A DNA stretch of 36,698 bases from Acidobacteriota bacterium (lineage in GTDB: Bacteria > Acidobacteriota > Terriglobia > Bryobacterales > Bryobacteraceae): positions 1 to 36,698 of the forward strand of contig JACQZR010000251.1 of assembly GCA_016213775.1 (NCBI GenBank), written 5' to 3'. Numbering within the stretch: position 1 is the first letter of the stretch; the number at the start of each line of letters is the position of its first letter. The notes beneath the pieces were generated by a model that made no database searches, was not told the origin of the DNA, and saw only the letters and a list, made by a program, of their open reading frames with translations. The translations under genes were made by a program, and so were the position numbers. This document shows, one piece after another, positions 23,064-31,564 of this stretch.

Positions 23064-24500
23064 ATGGGAATGAAGTTTCTGCTGCTGCTGCTATTGGCTG
23101 TCTCCTGTTGGGGACAGGATTTCGATGGACTGCGCGAATTCATACGCACCCGCCTCCGCGACGATACGGTGCCTTCGGTGGCTGTGGCAGTTGCACGCGA
23201 CGGGAAGATTCTGTTCGAAGAGGGGTTTGGCTGGGCGAATCGTGAGCAGCGCGTGCCGGCGGATGCCCACACGCCGTATTCGCTTGCGTCCATTTCAAAG
23301 CCAATCACCGCTACCGGGCTAATGGTGTTGGTGGAGCGGGGCAAGGTGGATTTGGATGCGCCGATCAACCGCTATCTCGGACCGGCGCCGCTGGTGGCGA
23401 AGGTGGGGGAGGCGCCGGCGGCCACAGTACGCCGCGTCGCTTCGCATACCGCGGGCTTGCCGCTGCACTACCAGTTCTTCTACGACGATGAGCTGCGGAA
23501 GCCGCCTTCGATGGAAGAGACGATTCGCCGTTACGGGATTCTGGTGACGCCGCCGGGCGAGCGCTACGAGTATTCCAACCTCGGCTTCGGCATTCTGGAC
23601 CATGTGATCACCCGGACCGGCGGCAAGGCCTACGGCGATTTCATGCGCGAGGAGGTTTTCGCGCCGCTCGGTTTGACCAACACCGCCATCGGGATTCCTC
23701 CTGGCGCGGAGACGCGGCACGCCGTCCGCTACGGCACTGACCAGTTGCCGATTCCGTTTTATGATTTCGACCATCGCGGCGCATCGGCCGTCTATGCTTC
23801 GGCGCATGATCTGGTGCGCTTCGGCATGTTCCATTTGAAGGCGCATCTCGCGGATCAGAAGCAGATCCTCAAGGACACATCGATTGACCGCATGCAGCAG
23901 AGCGAAGAGGCTGGCGGAAAGACGGCGCAGTATGGGATCGGTTGGAGTGTGGCGGACCGTGGCGGTCTGCGCGTGGTGTCCCATAGCGGAGGCATGGGCG
24001 GCGTATCGACGTTGTTGACGTTGATCCCGTCAGAGAAAGTGGCCATCGCGGTGTTGTGCAACGCGCGGTCTTCGCTGCCAGGCGCGGTGTCCATGCGAGT
24101 GAGGGAACTGTTGAAAGTGAAGGCGCCTGCGTCTCAGCAGCAGACGCGCGCCGAGGACACCTTTCGCCCGCCGGCGCCGTGGGTCCGCACATGGAAAGGC
24201 AAACTGGTGACCCACTCCGGCGAGCAGGCGGTGCAAATGACGATCCATCAGGGCGGCGATGTACACGTGCGATTGGGAACGTCGCTGTGGACGCTGTTGA
24301 ACCAGGTTTCCTATCGCGACGGCTATCTACGCGGCGTGCTGGATGGAGACGTGAAAACCGAGGACGCGTCGCGATTGCCGCACGTAGTTCAGGTGACGCT
24401 CAGGCTGCGCGGCGACGTGCTGTGCGGACCGGCCTCAGCGGTGTCGAAACCGGGCAAGCGCGCGGGGAACGCACTTACGAGTTGGTTGGAACTGCGGTAG
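23064..24500 (+). CDS. Class C beta-lactamase-like serine hydrolase
   Basis: A 478-residue exported serine hydrolase. A signal peptide (MGMKFLLLLLLAVSCWG) precedes the catalytic domain, with S76-x-x-K79 (SISK), Y170-S-N172 and H307-S-G309, the three motifs of the beta-lactamase/PBP4b family. Targets could be peptides, esters or beta-lactams and cannot be fixed from sequence. The C-terminal ~100 residues form a small beta domain common in this family. A TTG start at 23013 is open, but the signal peptide favours 23064 or 23070. The 3' end overlaps the convergent small gene by 26 bases. Confidence 0.9.
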   Translation: MGMKFLLLLLLAVSCWGQDFDGLREFIRTRLRDDTVPSVAVAVARDGKILFEEGFGWANREQRVPADAHTPYSLASISKPITATGLMVLVERGKVDLDAPINRYLGPAPLVAKVGEAPAATVRRVASHTAGLPLHYQFFYDDELRKPPSMEETIRRYGILVTPPGERYEYSNLGFGILDHVITRTGGKAYGDFMREEVFAPLGLTNTAIGIPPGAETRHAVRYGTDQLPIPFYDFDHRGASAVYASAHDLVRFGMFHLKAHLADQKQILKDTSIDRMQQSEEAGGKTAQYGIGWSVADRGGLRVVSHSGGMGGVSTLLTLIPSEKVAIAVLCNARSSLPGAVSMRVRELLKVKAPASQQQTRAEDTFRPPAPWVRTWKGKLVTHSGEQAVQMTIHQGGDVHVRLGTSLWTLLNQVSYRDGYLRGVLDGDVKTEDASRLPHVVQVTLRLRGDVLCGPASAVSKPGKRAGNALTSWLELR

Positions 24501-24708
24501 TGGGGGTGTCGTCCAGACCTTTGAGTAACTCGATCGCGGGGACGATAACTACTTTTCCGTCGCGCCAAGTGACGACGTCCTCGCCGAGTTTGTGATGGCG
24601 GAGCATGGCTTGGCGGAAGGCTTCCTGGATGGCCTGATCCACGGGCCAGCCGAGTTCCATCTTCTCGCGAATGGACAGCTTCTTTCTCAACTCAGTCGCT
24701 TGTTCCAT
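24475..24708 (-). CDS. Small hypothetical protein, possible partner of the zeta-like kinase
   Basis: A 77-residue protein of unknown family. The first ~45 residues look helical and charged (MEQATELRKKLSIREKMEL), followed by VVTWRDGKVVIVPAIELL, a likely beta hairpin. GGAGGG lies upstream of ATG24708. It overlaps the end of the zeta-like kinase gene by 17 bases and converges on the hydrolase gene. Tight coupling to a zeta-type ATPase suggests a partner or antitoxin. That is inference from context only. Confidence 0.7.
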   Translation of the reverse strand: MEQATELRKKLSIREKMELGWPVDQAIQEAFRQAMLRHHKLGEDVVTWRDGKVVIVPAIELLKGLDDTPTTAVPTNS

Positions 24709-25258
24709 ACTCACCCTCCAGTCTCGACCAAAGCCCCGGGTCTTCAACCGCCCGGTTGCTGGCAATCAGGCGGGGCTCACCTGACGAATCATAGAATCGC
24801 CATTCGTCGGCGAGCGGCCTGTACAGATGAAAGAAGTTCCGTAGACCGCCTTCGTAGCGCCGGTGGACCGTTTGCTCTGGAACAAAGTGACCACCGCAAC
24901 GGACTCGTTGCGCGACGCGCTGGACGTTCATTTCCGGATCCGGCAGCCACATGTACAGGACGGCGATTCGATAGCCCTGATCGTGCAGAGTTCGCAGCCA
25001 CGGTGCGAAGGATCGTGTTGCCAGAGTCGTTTCGAAGGAGAAGGAACCGTTGGATGCGGCGAGTTGTTTCAGCCGCCCGAGCATGATGCGCGCCGCGTCC
25101 ATGGAAACCGATTCGGGGGCGAAGCCACAGAGTCCCCGGGCAATCGTGTCCGCGTTGACGAAGTGGGGAATGCCGAGTCCGGGTAACACCGTGGCCGACG
25201 CAGTTGTCTTCCCAGCCCCATTCGGACCCGCCAATATTACTACGTAACGCTCGTCCAC
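24692..25258 (-). CDS. Zeta-toxin-like P-loop kinase
   Basis: A 188-residue P-loop protein. Walker A is G11-PNGAGK-T18. VNADTIARG and FETTLATRS correspond to the substrate and catalytic segments of zeta toxin-like kinases, which phosphorylate UDP-GlcNAc in known toxins. Many chromosomal relatives are not proven toxins. GTG25258 starts 4 bases past the DUF1552 stop. An in-frame TTG at 25270 would overlap that stop, so either way translation is coupled to the upstream gene. The small gene downstream overlaps its 3' end. Confidence 0.8.
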   Translation of the reverse strand: MDERYVVILAGPNGAGKTTASATVLPGLGIPHFVNADTIARGLCGFAPESVSMDAARIMLGRLKQLAASNGSFSFETTLATRSFAPWLRTLHDQGYRIAVLYMWLPDPEMNVQRVAQRVRCGGHFVPEQTVHRRYEGGLRNFFHLYRPLADEWRFYDSSGEPRLIASNRAVEDPGLWSRLEGEYGTSD

Positions 25259-25262
25259 AGGA

Positions 25263-26600
25263 TCAGGCAAACAGGCCCTGAATTTCCCGTTTGGCGCTCG
25301 GCAGCGACTTCAGTTCGCAGCCCATGGCGCGGTTGGCGACGGCCATATACAGATCACCCACCGTACCCGTGGTGCGCGTGTGCATGCCGGTGTTCAACTT
25401 GCCGGCATGGCCAGCCACAATCACCGAGAGTCCGTTGTTCTTGTGGTCGTTGGCTTCGGCGTGCTCGTGGACGTAAACAAGGCTGGTGTTGTCGAGCATG
25501 TTGCCGCTGCCTTCGGGCGTGGTTTTGAGGCGGCCCAGCAGCCACGCGAACTCCTCGATGTGCCAGCGGCAGATGTCCCGCATCACCCGCTGGCCGTCCG
25601 GCCCATCCGCGCCCGGAGCCTTGCCGTCGCGATGCGTGTAATCGTGATGGCGCGCGGCGGTGTAGCCGAGCCACGGGAACCGCGTCAGCCCCTGGCATTT
25701 GGTCAACATGTAGCTGGCAACGCGCGTCTGGCCGCTGGCGAACGCATGCATCATCAGTTCGCTTTGCAGCTTGGCGATGCGCGGCCAATCCTTCATATCG
25801 TCGAACTCCGGCGGATCGATGCGGCGGTATTCCGGAGGCAGGCTCGCGATGGCCCGCTCCACGTCGCGCACAGAGGCAAGGTGCTCTTCCAACCGGCCGC
25901 GATCTTCCGTACCGAGCGAATTGCGCAACAAGGCGGCGTCTTGCTGCACGGCATCGAGCACGCTTTTCTTGCGGCTCACCCAGCCGAGATCACGCGCGCC
26001 GAAAAGGCGATCGAAGAGCTTGTTGGGAAGCATCTCCGGAGGCAGCGCGCGGTCATAGCCGGCCCAACTCATGTTGCGCTGCACGCTCTCGCCGAACGAC
26101 TCCTGCGAGACGCCGATCTGAAGCGAGCGGAAACGCGAATTGCCGCCGACCTTCGCGGCCACTACCTGGTCAATTGACGCGCCACCGGCGCCCCGGCCTG
26201 TGAACTGTGTTCCGGTCATAAGGGCGCTCATCGAGCGATGGTGATCGTTACCAGGACCTGGCAGTCGCGCGGCGGGATTGTCGAGGCCGGTCACAATATG
26301 GATATCGTTACGGAATGGCGCGAGCGGCGCCAGACATGGCGTCATGACGAAGTCGCTGCCGGTGTCGGTGGGGATCCAGTAGCGCTCGACGATGCCGTTG
26401 CCGTTGAACCAAAGCACGAACCGGGTTGGCACTGACTTGGCGGCGTCCTTGGATGGCGCGGCGTAGGCGGAGCCCTGGGAGTTGAACATTGCTACTAACG
26501 GCGGCAAACCAACGGCAACGGGTGTTCCTGCCAGCGCCGAAGCGCCACGCAGAAAGAGTCTGCGCGAAACGGAGCGGTCTCGTGTATGAACGGCTGCCAC
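25263..26600 (-). CDS. DUF1552 protein with Tat signal
   Basis: A 445-residue protein of the DUF1552 family, common in Planctomycetes and Acidobacteria beside DUF1592-type proteins. A twin-arginine signal [14 protein letters not shown] lies near residues 10-25, so it is exported folded. Conserved-looking His clusters occur, such as [14 protein letters not shown] and [11 protein letters not shown]. The function is undetermined. GTG26600 is chosen because it lies 2 bases past the upstream stop. The frame is open to 26645 but would overlap the previous gene. Confidence 0.88.
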   Translation of the reverse strand: MAAVHTRDRSVSRRLFLRGASALAGTPVAVGLPPLVAMFNSQGSAYAAPSKDAAKSVPTRFVLWFNGNGIVERYWIPTDTGSDFVMTPCLAPLAPFRNDIHIVTGLDNPAARLPGPGNDHHRSMSALMTGTQFTGRGAGGASIDQVVAAKVGGNSRFRSLQIGVSQESFGESVQRNMSWAGYDRALPPEMLPNKLFDRLFGARDLGWVSRKKSVLDAVQQDAALLRNSLGTEDRGRLEEHLASVRDVERAIASLPPEYRRIDPPEFDDMKDWPRIAKLQSELMMHAFASGQTRVASYMLTKCQGLTRFPWLGYTAARHHDYTHRDGKAPGADGPDGQRVMRDICRWHIEEFAWLLGRLKTTPEGSGNMLDNTSLVYVHEHAEANDHKNNGLSVIVAGHAGKLNTGMHTRTTGTVGDLYMAVANRAMGCELKSLPSAKREIQGLFA

Positions 26601-26602
26601 TG

Positions 26603-28549
26603 CTATTGCACCTTTCCGGATAGCGCGGGCGGGTGGATGCTCCACTTCGCCAAGGCCACCATCAACTCCTGGAATTGGAACCCAGACTTTGCGAAATCGT
26701 CGAACGTGCGATCAATGATGAGCCTGTCGGCAGGCTTTTCATGACGCCCCGAACACCAGCGGAACAACTGCTTAACAACACACTGCTGGCATTGAAGCGT
26801 GTTTGCCAAAATGATACCAAGTTCGCGTGGTGAAGAAAAGGCGGAGTCCTTGACGCCGGCGATTTCGCCATTGGTGTTCAACTCCAGTTCGACCGTTGTT
26901 GCGGGCGTGCCTCGTTCGCCCCGCGCGGGCTGGATGTTCAGAACCAGCTTCGGCCGGAATCCACCAATGGCGTCGAACTTCTCCAGGCCTAAGCCGATGG
27001 GGTCGATGAGGCGGTGGCAGGAGGCGCACCCTTCATTGGCCAGATGGACCGACAGCCGTTCGCGCTGCGTCATCGGGCGATCCTTGGTGATGGCGGGGAG
27101 ATTCGTGTTGACGCCTGGGGGCGGTTGCGGGACTTCCTGGCAGAGGAACTGCTCACGGATGGCGAGACCACGCGAGGTGGGCGATGTCTCGCCGGGCTTG
27201 CTGGTCATGGTGAGGAAGCTCGATTGGCCGAGGATGCCCGCGCGTTGCGTTTGCGGCGGCAGTTCCACGCGGCCGTAATCCTCCTTCGGAGCGGGCACCT
27301 TGTAGAGCTTGGCGAGGTCGCCATTGACGTAAGTGTAAGCACCGGAGAAGAACTCCATGAAGTTGCCCTTATCCCAAACGAGGTGGCTCACCATGCGGCG
27401 CGTTTCCTCGATCATGGCAACCACCAACTCGTTCGTGAATTGCGGGTATTGCCGGCGTTCGCGCACGGTGCCGGAGAGGCGATCGAAGCGGATCCACTCG
27501 GCGATGAACTCATCCACAGCCTCGCGCGCCTTAGGTGATGCCAGCATGCGGCGGGCCTGCATTTCCACGCCGGCGGCGGTTCCCAGCTCACCCGCTGCGG
27601 CGGCTTTCAGCAGCGTGTCATCGGGCATCGAATTCCAGAGAAAGTAGGAAAGCTGCGAGGCAATCTCATATTGACGGAACTTGGGATCGCGGCCGTTTTC
27701 GGTGCGCAGCAGGAAATTGGGCGATTGCAGCATCACCTCCACCACCACCTGCGCGCCGGCGGCGAATTGCTTCCTGGCCGCGGCTTCCGCCGAGAACACC
27801 TTCCCGTAGCGCGCGATCTCCGCATCCTCCAGCGGACGGCGGAATGCTTTGCGGCCAAACTCGCGCAGAAAGCGATCCTGACATGCGCTGTCGTCGAAGC
27901 GGCGCGGCTTGCAGGGAATCAGATTCTGGGCATCGCCGCTGAGGAATGCTTTGCGTGCGAGTTTTTCCGCGGCCGTGGCGTAGCTCTCCGCCAGCATTGG
28001 CGATGTGCTCTGCGATTGATATTGATTGCGGAAGCCGTTGACGAAATCCTCTGGAGGGAACTGATCAGCGAGCCGCGAGGAATCGCCCAGCAGATCGCGC
28101 ACGGTGTTGTTGTACTGTGCATGCGTCAGGCGCCGCAGTACGGGCCCGGAGGTGGACAACCGGTCGGTACGGCGCATGGCTTTCAGTTTGGAAACATCGG
28201 TGACGGCGAGGTACGCCGCCCACTCGCGCAGCAGTTTCTCGTCGGGAGAGCCCGGTTGAATCCTCCTGCCTCCGGCGTGTGGGACGCGCTGCGTGGGTTT
28301 ATTGGAGAGGAGCGATTTCTCGGGTGCCGCCGCATCCACAAAGGTCTTCAGCGACAGCCCAAAACCCTGCAACTCCTCAGTGGAAACTTTCTCTTCGGGA
28401 AAATGCAGGCGCGTGGGAGATGCCACTCCAGTGTCCTTATGACAGTTGGCGCAACCCGCTCGGTCCAGCACGGGGTACACATCCTTGACGAAGTCGATCG
28501 CGGCCGTGACTGGCACAGACACGAGAAGCGTAAGAAGGATGGTACGCAT
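26603..28549 (-). CDS. DUF1592/DUF1588/DUF1585 multidomain protein with heme-binding motifs
   Basis: A 648-residue exported protein with a signal peptide ([17 protein letters not shown]). A cytochrome c-like motif C33-A-N-C36-H is near the N-terminus, then the DUF1587-DUF1595-DUF1592-DUF1588-DUF1585 series seen in Planctomycetes and Acidobacteria. A second CxxCH is at C508-A-S-C511-H512. The substrate is unknown, and some relatives are linked to extracellular polymer or redox functions by context. It leads the operon with the DUF1552 gene, its usual partner. Confidence 0.9.
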   Translation of the reverse strand: MRTILLTLLVSVPVTAAIDFVKDVYPVLDRAGCANCHKDTGVASPTRLHFPEEKVSTEELQGFGLSLKTFVDAAAPEKSLLSNKPTQRVPHAGGRRIQPGSPDEKLLREWAAYLAVTDVSKLKAMRRTDRLSTSGPVLRRLTHAQYNNTVRDLLGDSSRLADQFPPEDFVNGFRNQYQSQSTSPMLAESYATAAEKLARKAFLSGDAQNLIPCKPRRFDDSACQDRFLREFGRKAFRRPLEDAEIARYGKVFSAEAAARKQFAAGAQVVVEVMLQSPNFLLRTENGRDPKFRQYEIASQLSYFLWNSMPDDTLLKAAAAGELGTAAGVEMQARRMLASPKAREAVDEFIAEWIRFDRLSGTVRERRQYPQFTNELVVAMIEETRRMVSHLVWDKGNFMEFFSGAYTYVNGDLAKLYKVPAPKEDYGRVELPPQTQRAGILGQSSFLTMTSKPGETSPTSRGLAIREQFLCQEVPQPPPGVNTNLPAITKDRPMTQRERLSVHLANEGCASCHRLIDPIGLGLEKFDAIGGFRPKLVLNIQPARGERGTPATTVELELNTNGEIAGVKDSAFSSPRELGIILANTLQCQQCVVKQLFRWCSGRHEKPADRLIIDRTFDDFAKSGFQFQELMVALAKWSIHPPALSGKVQ

Positions 28550-28593
28550 AGATAAGGGGAGTTGCTGTCATTATATCATCCGTCCACCGCCGT

Positions 28594-28941
28594 TCATGGC
28601 TGAGGTGGGCGTGCATGACGCGGTTGATAGACGCCCAGTTTGCCGCCTCCCGGAAGCGTGACCTGCGTGAGGCGCCCCCATCCCTGCTGTTGCACCGGCG
28701 TGCAAGCGGCGTTGTGCTTTTCCATTGCATCGACAAAGGCATCGATATCGTCGCACATCAGGTAGAACTCGTGAATGCCGTTCTTCTACCTGGGGTGCAC
28801 CGCCACCTCGGCGGGAGGCAATCCGAAGATCAGCCAGCCTTGGCCGGCGTCGACGTGCGGGAAGCGCAGAACGTCTTTCAGGAAGGCGCGGTCGGCTTCC
28901 GGATCCTTAGAATAGATGATGGAATGGGCGCCAGTGATCAT
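28594..28941 (-). pseudogene. VOC (glyoxalase-like) gene with in-frame amber codon
   Basis: 116 codons in one frame encode a VOC-superfamily protein, from MITGAHSIIYSKDPEADRAF to the tail GGGKLGVYQP. The frame is interrupted by TAG at 28788-28786, codon 52, after AEVAVHPR. It resumes directly with KNGIHEFYLMCDDIDAF in the same frame, so the defect is a nonsense change, not a shift. Relatives likely read HPxEKNG at this point. Truncation would remove the second half of the fold. The start lies 6 bases from that of the divergent ligase gene. Confidence 0.8.
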
Positions 28942-28947
28942 GGGGCG

Positions 28948-29505
28948 ATGGTAACAGAGACCTTGCGCGTTTGGGAGCACGACGACTGGCTGGTGGTGCT
29001 TGGGCGAAGCTGCCGTGAGGCCGATGATGTGTGCCTGGAAGCGTGCGCGGCGGATGGCGTGCGCGTGATCCGGCGAGAGTCCGGCGGGGGGACGGTACTG
29101 CTTGGGCCGGGATGCGTCAACTTTGAAGTCTCGCTCAGTCTGGAACGCCGGCCAGCTCTGCTGAACGTCGCGGATAGTTATTGTGTGCTGCTGCGGTCCC
29201 TTGCGCGAGCGCTCGACCTGGGTTGTGAAGTCGCGGGCAGCGATCTCCTCCGGATCGGCCGCAAGGTTTCCGGCAACGCGCAGCGTCGCGTTCGCGGACA
29301 CCTGATCCACCACGGAACGCTGCTCAGCGGGATGGATCTGTCACGGGTGACCCGCTATCTGCGGGAGCCGCGCCGGCGGCCGGCGCATCGGGGGGATCGG
29401 ACCCACGAAGAGTTTCTCGCGAACCTCCCCATGGGAGCGGATGAGGTTCGCGAGCGGTTACGCAAATGGGGTGCGAAGTTGGGGGTTATTCAGCAGGAGG
29501 GATGA
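28948..29505 (+). CDS. Short lipoate-protein-ligase-like protein
   Basis: A 185-residue protein of the biotin/lipoate ligase fold. RRESGGGTVLLGPGCVNF is the substrate-binding loop, GRKVSGNAQRR carries the lysine that contacts lipoyl-AMP, and HHGTLL follows. Family members usually have 20-30 more N-terminal residues with an MALDEAL-type helix, which is absent here. It may be a compact version or a truncated one. It could serve lipoate or octanoate transfer together with LipA, which is encoded far away in the window. The ATG is only 6 bases from the divergent VOC start, and no Shine-Dalgarno fits. Confidence 0.75.
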   Translation: MVTETLRVWEHDDWLVVLGRSCREADDVCLEACAADGVRVIRRESGGGTVLLGPGCVNFEVSLSLERRPALLNVADSYCVLLRSLARALDLGCEVAGSDLLRIGRKVSGNAQRRVRGHLIHHGTLLSGMDLSRVTRYLREPRRRPAHRGDRTHEEFLANLPMGADEVRERLRKWGAKLGVIQQEG

Positions 29506-29896
29506 CAAGTTTGTCGCCAGGGTGAATGACGGAATGCTCGTCCTTCAACTTGCCGGGGTTGGCGGCAATGATCTTCGGATAGTGCGAGCCGTTGCCGAGG
29601 AATTTTGCCGCGATCTTCCAGAGCGAATCGCCGGCGACGACGGTATAAATCACCGGGTCGGGGGCGGGTTGCGGCAGGCTCTCGTCCACTGAGAGGTCGC
29701 AGGTCAGATCGCCGTAGGATGGATCGCAGGCTTTGATTGCGTTCCACACCTGGTTCTTAACGTCTACGTTAGGTGCGGCGCCTTGCAGGAATAGTTTTTC
29801 GTCCTGAATGTGCACGTGGTCGAGGCGCACTCCACGCTTTTTGATCAGTTGCAGCACGGAGCTGTATTTCCCCTTGAGGGCTTCGAGGTCGGCCAT
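29486..29896 (-). CDS. BON and LysM domain protein, Kbp/YgaU-like
   Basis: A 136-residue protein with a BON domain (about residues 5-70) and a LysM domain (83-134: YTVVAGDSLWKIAAKFLGNG to HPGDKLVIP). The arrangement is that of E. coli Kbp (YgaU), a cytoplasmic potassium-binding protein, and no signal peptide is seen. ATG29896 is supported by AAGGAG seven bases upstream. A longer open frame to 29956 is not needed. The 3' end overlaps the convergent ligase gene by 20 bases. Confidence 0.9.
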   Translation of the reverse strand: MADLEALKGKYSSVLQLIKKRGVRLDHVHIQDEKLFLQGAAPNVDVKNQVWNAIKACDPSYGDLTCDLSVDESLPQPAPDPVIYTVVAGDSLWKIAAKFLGNGSHYPKIIAANPGKLKDEHSVIHPGDKLVIPPAE

Positions 29897-29927
29897 GTTG
29901 GGTCTCCTTAGGCCCAGTATAGCGCTA

Positions 29928-29947
29928 CGCCCGCTCGAAAGCGGGCG
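29928..29947. other. Perfect 8-bp hairpin upstream of the BON/LysM gene
   Basis: CGCCCGCT-cgaa-AGCGGGCG. It lies 31 bases before the BON/LysM start on the minus strand, just upstream of a -10-like TATACT (29921-29916). It could end transcription coming from the small ORF at 30030-30227 or act as an operator. No T run follows. Confidence 0.45.
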
Positions 29948-30029
29948 CAGATGCAAGCTAAATTAAAGATTAATTGTTTGTTAACGAACAGGTTTCAGAC
30001 ATGCCCCTTGGAGGCTTTGACGCTTGGTG

Positions 30030-30227
30030 TCAGCCGCCGAGCGAGTCGCACTCTCCAGTTCCTGCATCGTCTTCGAGTTTATGGCCGTGACTGTCGATGT
30101 GTTGTGGAACGGTGTAGGACATGCACACCATTTCCTCAGTTGGGGTATGACACTCATATTGCTTGTGGACACCGGGATGTAGCAGCAACGGAGTGTGGTT
30201 GGCGGGCGTTGGGTTCGCGGGAACCAT
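30030..30227 (-). CDS. Small cysteine-containing protein, unknown
   Basis: A 65-residue ORF with its own signals. AGGAGG (30243-30238) lies 10 bases before ATG30227, and a promoter stands upstream at 30281-30253. The product has four residues of interest in YECHTPTEEMVCM and GECDS (three Cys and a His), plus several more His, but no known domain. It could bind metal. It is the only gene-like content of the 29.95-30.40 kb interval. It may also be a chance ORF. The promoter-SD-ATG series makes that less likely. Confidence 0.5.
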   Translation of the reverse strand: MVPANPTPANHTPLLLHPGVHKQYECHTPTEEMVCMSYTVPQHIDSHGHKLEDDAGTGECDSLGG

Positions 30228-30252
30228 AGTGATTCCGCCTCCTTCGAGCCTC

Positions 30253-30281
30253 AGTATACGCTTGGTTCCATCTACTAGCAA
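30253..30281 (-). promoter_or_regulatory. Sigma70-type promoter for the small ORF
   Basis: On the minus strand TTGCTA (30281-30276), a 17-base spacer and TATACT (30258-30253). Predicted start near 30246, just ahead of the AGGAGG site of the 65-residue ORF. Confidence 0.5.
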
Positions 30282-30396
30282 TGCTTTTCTGGCAGTGCCG
30301 TCAGTCCGTTATGCGCCGCGCAACGAGAATTTTGTTCTCGTAGTTCTCGTAACGCATCTTGTCGGGCTGCGGCTTTCATTCTACATTCCGCGTCGT

Positions 30397-30441
30397 GTGG
30401 GGCGGCCAATCCTGGCCGCGGCTGGCCTTTCCAGGCCAGCC
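30397..30441. repeat. REP-like element, GTGG head
   Basis: GTGG at 30397 with the two stems GCGGCCA/TGGCCGC and GGCTGGCCT/AGGCCAGCC, the same as at 2808. The flank upstream (TACATTCCG...) also matches the copy at 36070. It lies downstream of the M48 peptidase gene. Confidence 0.8.
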
Positions 30442-30445
30442 TATC

Positions 30446-30460
30446 AAGGGCGAAGCCCTT
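30446..30460 (-). terminator. Hairpin just past the M48 peptidase stop
   Basis: AAGGGC-gaa-GCCCTT begins two bases after the stop codon of the minus-strand M48 gene. There is no T run, so it may slow degradation rather than end transcription. It adjoins a REP-like element. Confidence 0.45.
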
Positions 30461-30462
30461 GG

Positions 30463-31461
30463 CTAGTTGGTGCGGCGCTTGAGTGTGGGGCGCTCGTCGG
30501 GGTCGTCCGTCTTGCCGGTGCCACCCTTGCCGCCATTGTCGTCGATCGTGCCGCCACCGGAGCCGGGAGCTTTGCGAAGACGGGGACGGTTGAGGTCCTT
30601 GTCGTCGATCTTGCGACGGTTGTGAAGCATGGCAAGGCGGTCCTTCACCGTATCGAACTCGCTGGTGGTGACCACGTATTCGGGTTTCGCCTTCAGGATT
30701 TCCTGAATGTTCTTCTGGGCGTTCTTGATGCGATCCTCATTCAGAGGATGGGTGGAGAAGACCTTGGCCATAGTGCCCGGCTTCTTCTTTTCCATCGCCT
30801 GGAGCTTTTCAAAGAAGTCGACGAAAGCCGTTGGGTCATAGCCAGTTTTATAGAGGTATTGCAGGCCGAGGAGGTCCGCCTCTTCTTCAAAACCGCGGGA
30901 GAAGGACAGGAACCCGATGGGGACGAGGACGCTCACCGCCTGGCGCGCACCATAACCAGCCCAGCCGCCCATGAAGATAAGCGGGATGCTGGCCAGGTTG
31001 GCAAACTGGCCGCGTGTGGACTGACGTGTGCCGTGACGGGCGGCGACGTGGGCAATTTCGTGAGCCATGACGCCGGCGAGTTCCGCTTCCGATTCGGCGC
31101 GTAGGATCAGACCGGAGTTGACGAAGAAGAATCCGCCAGGAAGTGCGAATGCGTTCACGTCCTCGCTGTCGATCACTTTGATGGTGAAGGGGACCTTCGC
31201 ATCGGAATTGCGGACAAGGTTCTGGCCGACGCGGTTGACGTATTCGGCAATCACCGGATCGTCGACGATTTTGGCCTGCCGTTCGATATCCTGCGCCAAT
31301 CCCTTGCCAAGAGCGATCTCCTTCTCAATCGAGTAGAAGTTGACGCCCTTGCCGACATCCCGATTTCCGATCTCCTCGGGGTCTTTCTTCTTGTCTTTGG
31401 CGAAGACGCTGGTTACCAGAAGGCCCAACGCCAGGATCGCGAACAGTTTGTGGAGGCGCAT
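30463..31461 (-). CDS. Exported M48-family metallopeptidase
   Basis: A 332-residue zinc peptidase with a signal peptide (MRLHKLFAILALGLLVTSVFA). The zinc motif is H134-E135-I-A-H138, and FEEEAD (191-196) supplies the third ligand. The fold resembles periplasmic BepA/LoiP-type M48 peptidases that clear misassembled outer-membrane proteins. The C-terminal ~60 residues are Gly- and charge-rich and probably disordered. GAGAGG precedes ATG31461. A perfect -10 lies upstream. Confidence 0.92.
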   Translation of the reverse strand: MRLHKLFAILALGLLVTSVFAKDKKKDPEEIGNRDVGKGVNFYSIEKEIALGKGLAQDIERQAKIVDDPVIAEYVNRVGQNLVRNSDAKVPFTIKVIDSEDVNAFALPGGFFFVNSGLILRAESEAELAGVMAHEIAHVAARHGTRQSTRGQFANLASIPLIFMGGWAGYGARQAVSVLVPIGFLSFSRGFEEEADLLGLQYLYKTGYDPTAFVDFFEKLQAMEKKKPGTMAKVFSTHPLNEDRIKNAQKNIQEILKAKPEYVVTTSEFDTVKDRLAMLHNRRKIDDKDLNRPRLRKAPGSGGGTIDDNGGKGGTGKTDDPDERPTLKRRTN

Positions 31462-31502
31462 ACTATCCTCTCTTTTAAACGCTACTTGCCCAGGCTGCCA
31501 CT

Positions 31503-31508
31503 ATTATA
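31503..31508 (-). promoter_or_regulatory. Perfect -10 box for the M48 gene
   Basis: TATAAT on the minus strand (31508-31503), 42 bases before the ATG. No good -35 is visible at 16-18 bases, so it may depend on an activator. Confidence 0.45.
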
Positions 31509-31564
31509 AGCACACTTTTGTCGGAGTACACTCTGTCACATCTAGATAACGTATCCTTTGAAGG

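Noticed and set aside
29957-30400. tRNA or rRNA gene in the gene-poor interval
   Set aside because: No cloverleaf arms, TTCGA loop or CCA-like end can be aligned on either strand.
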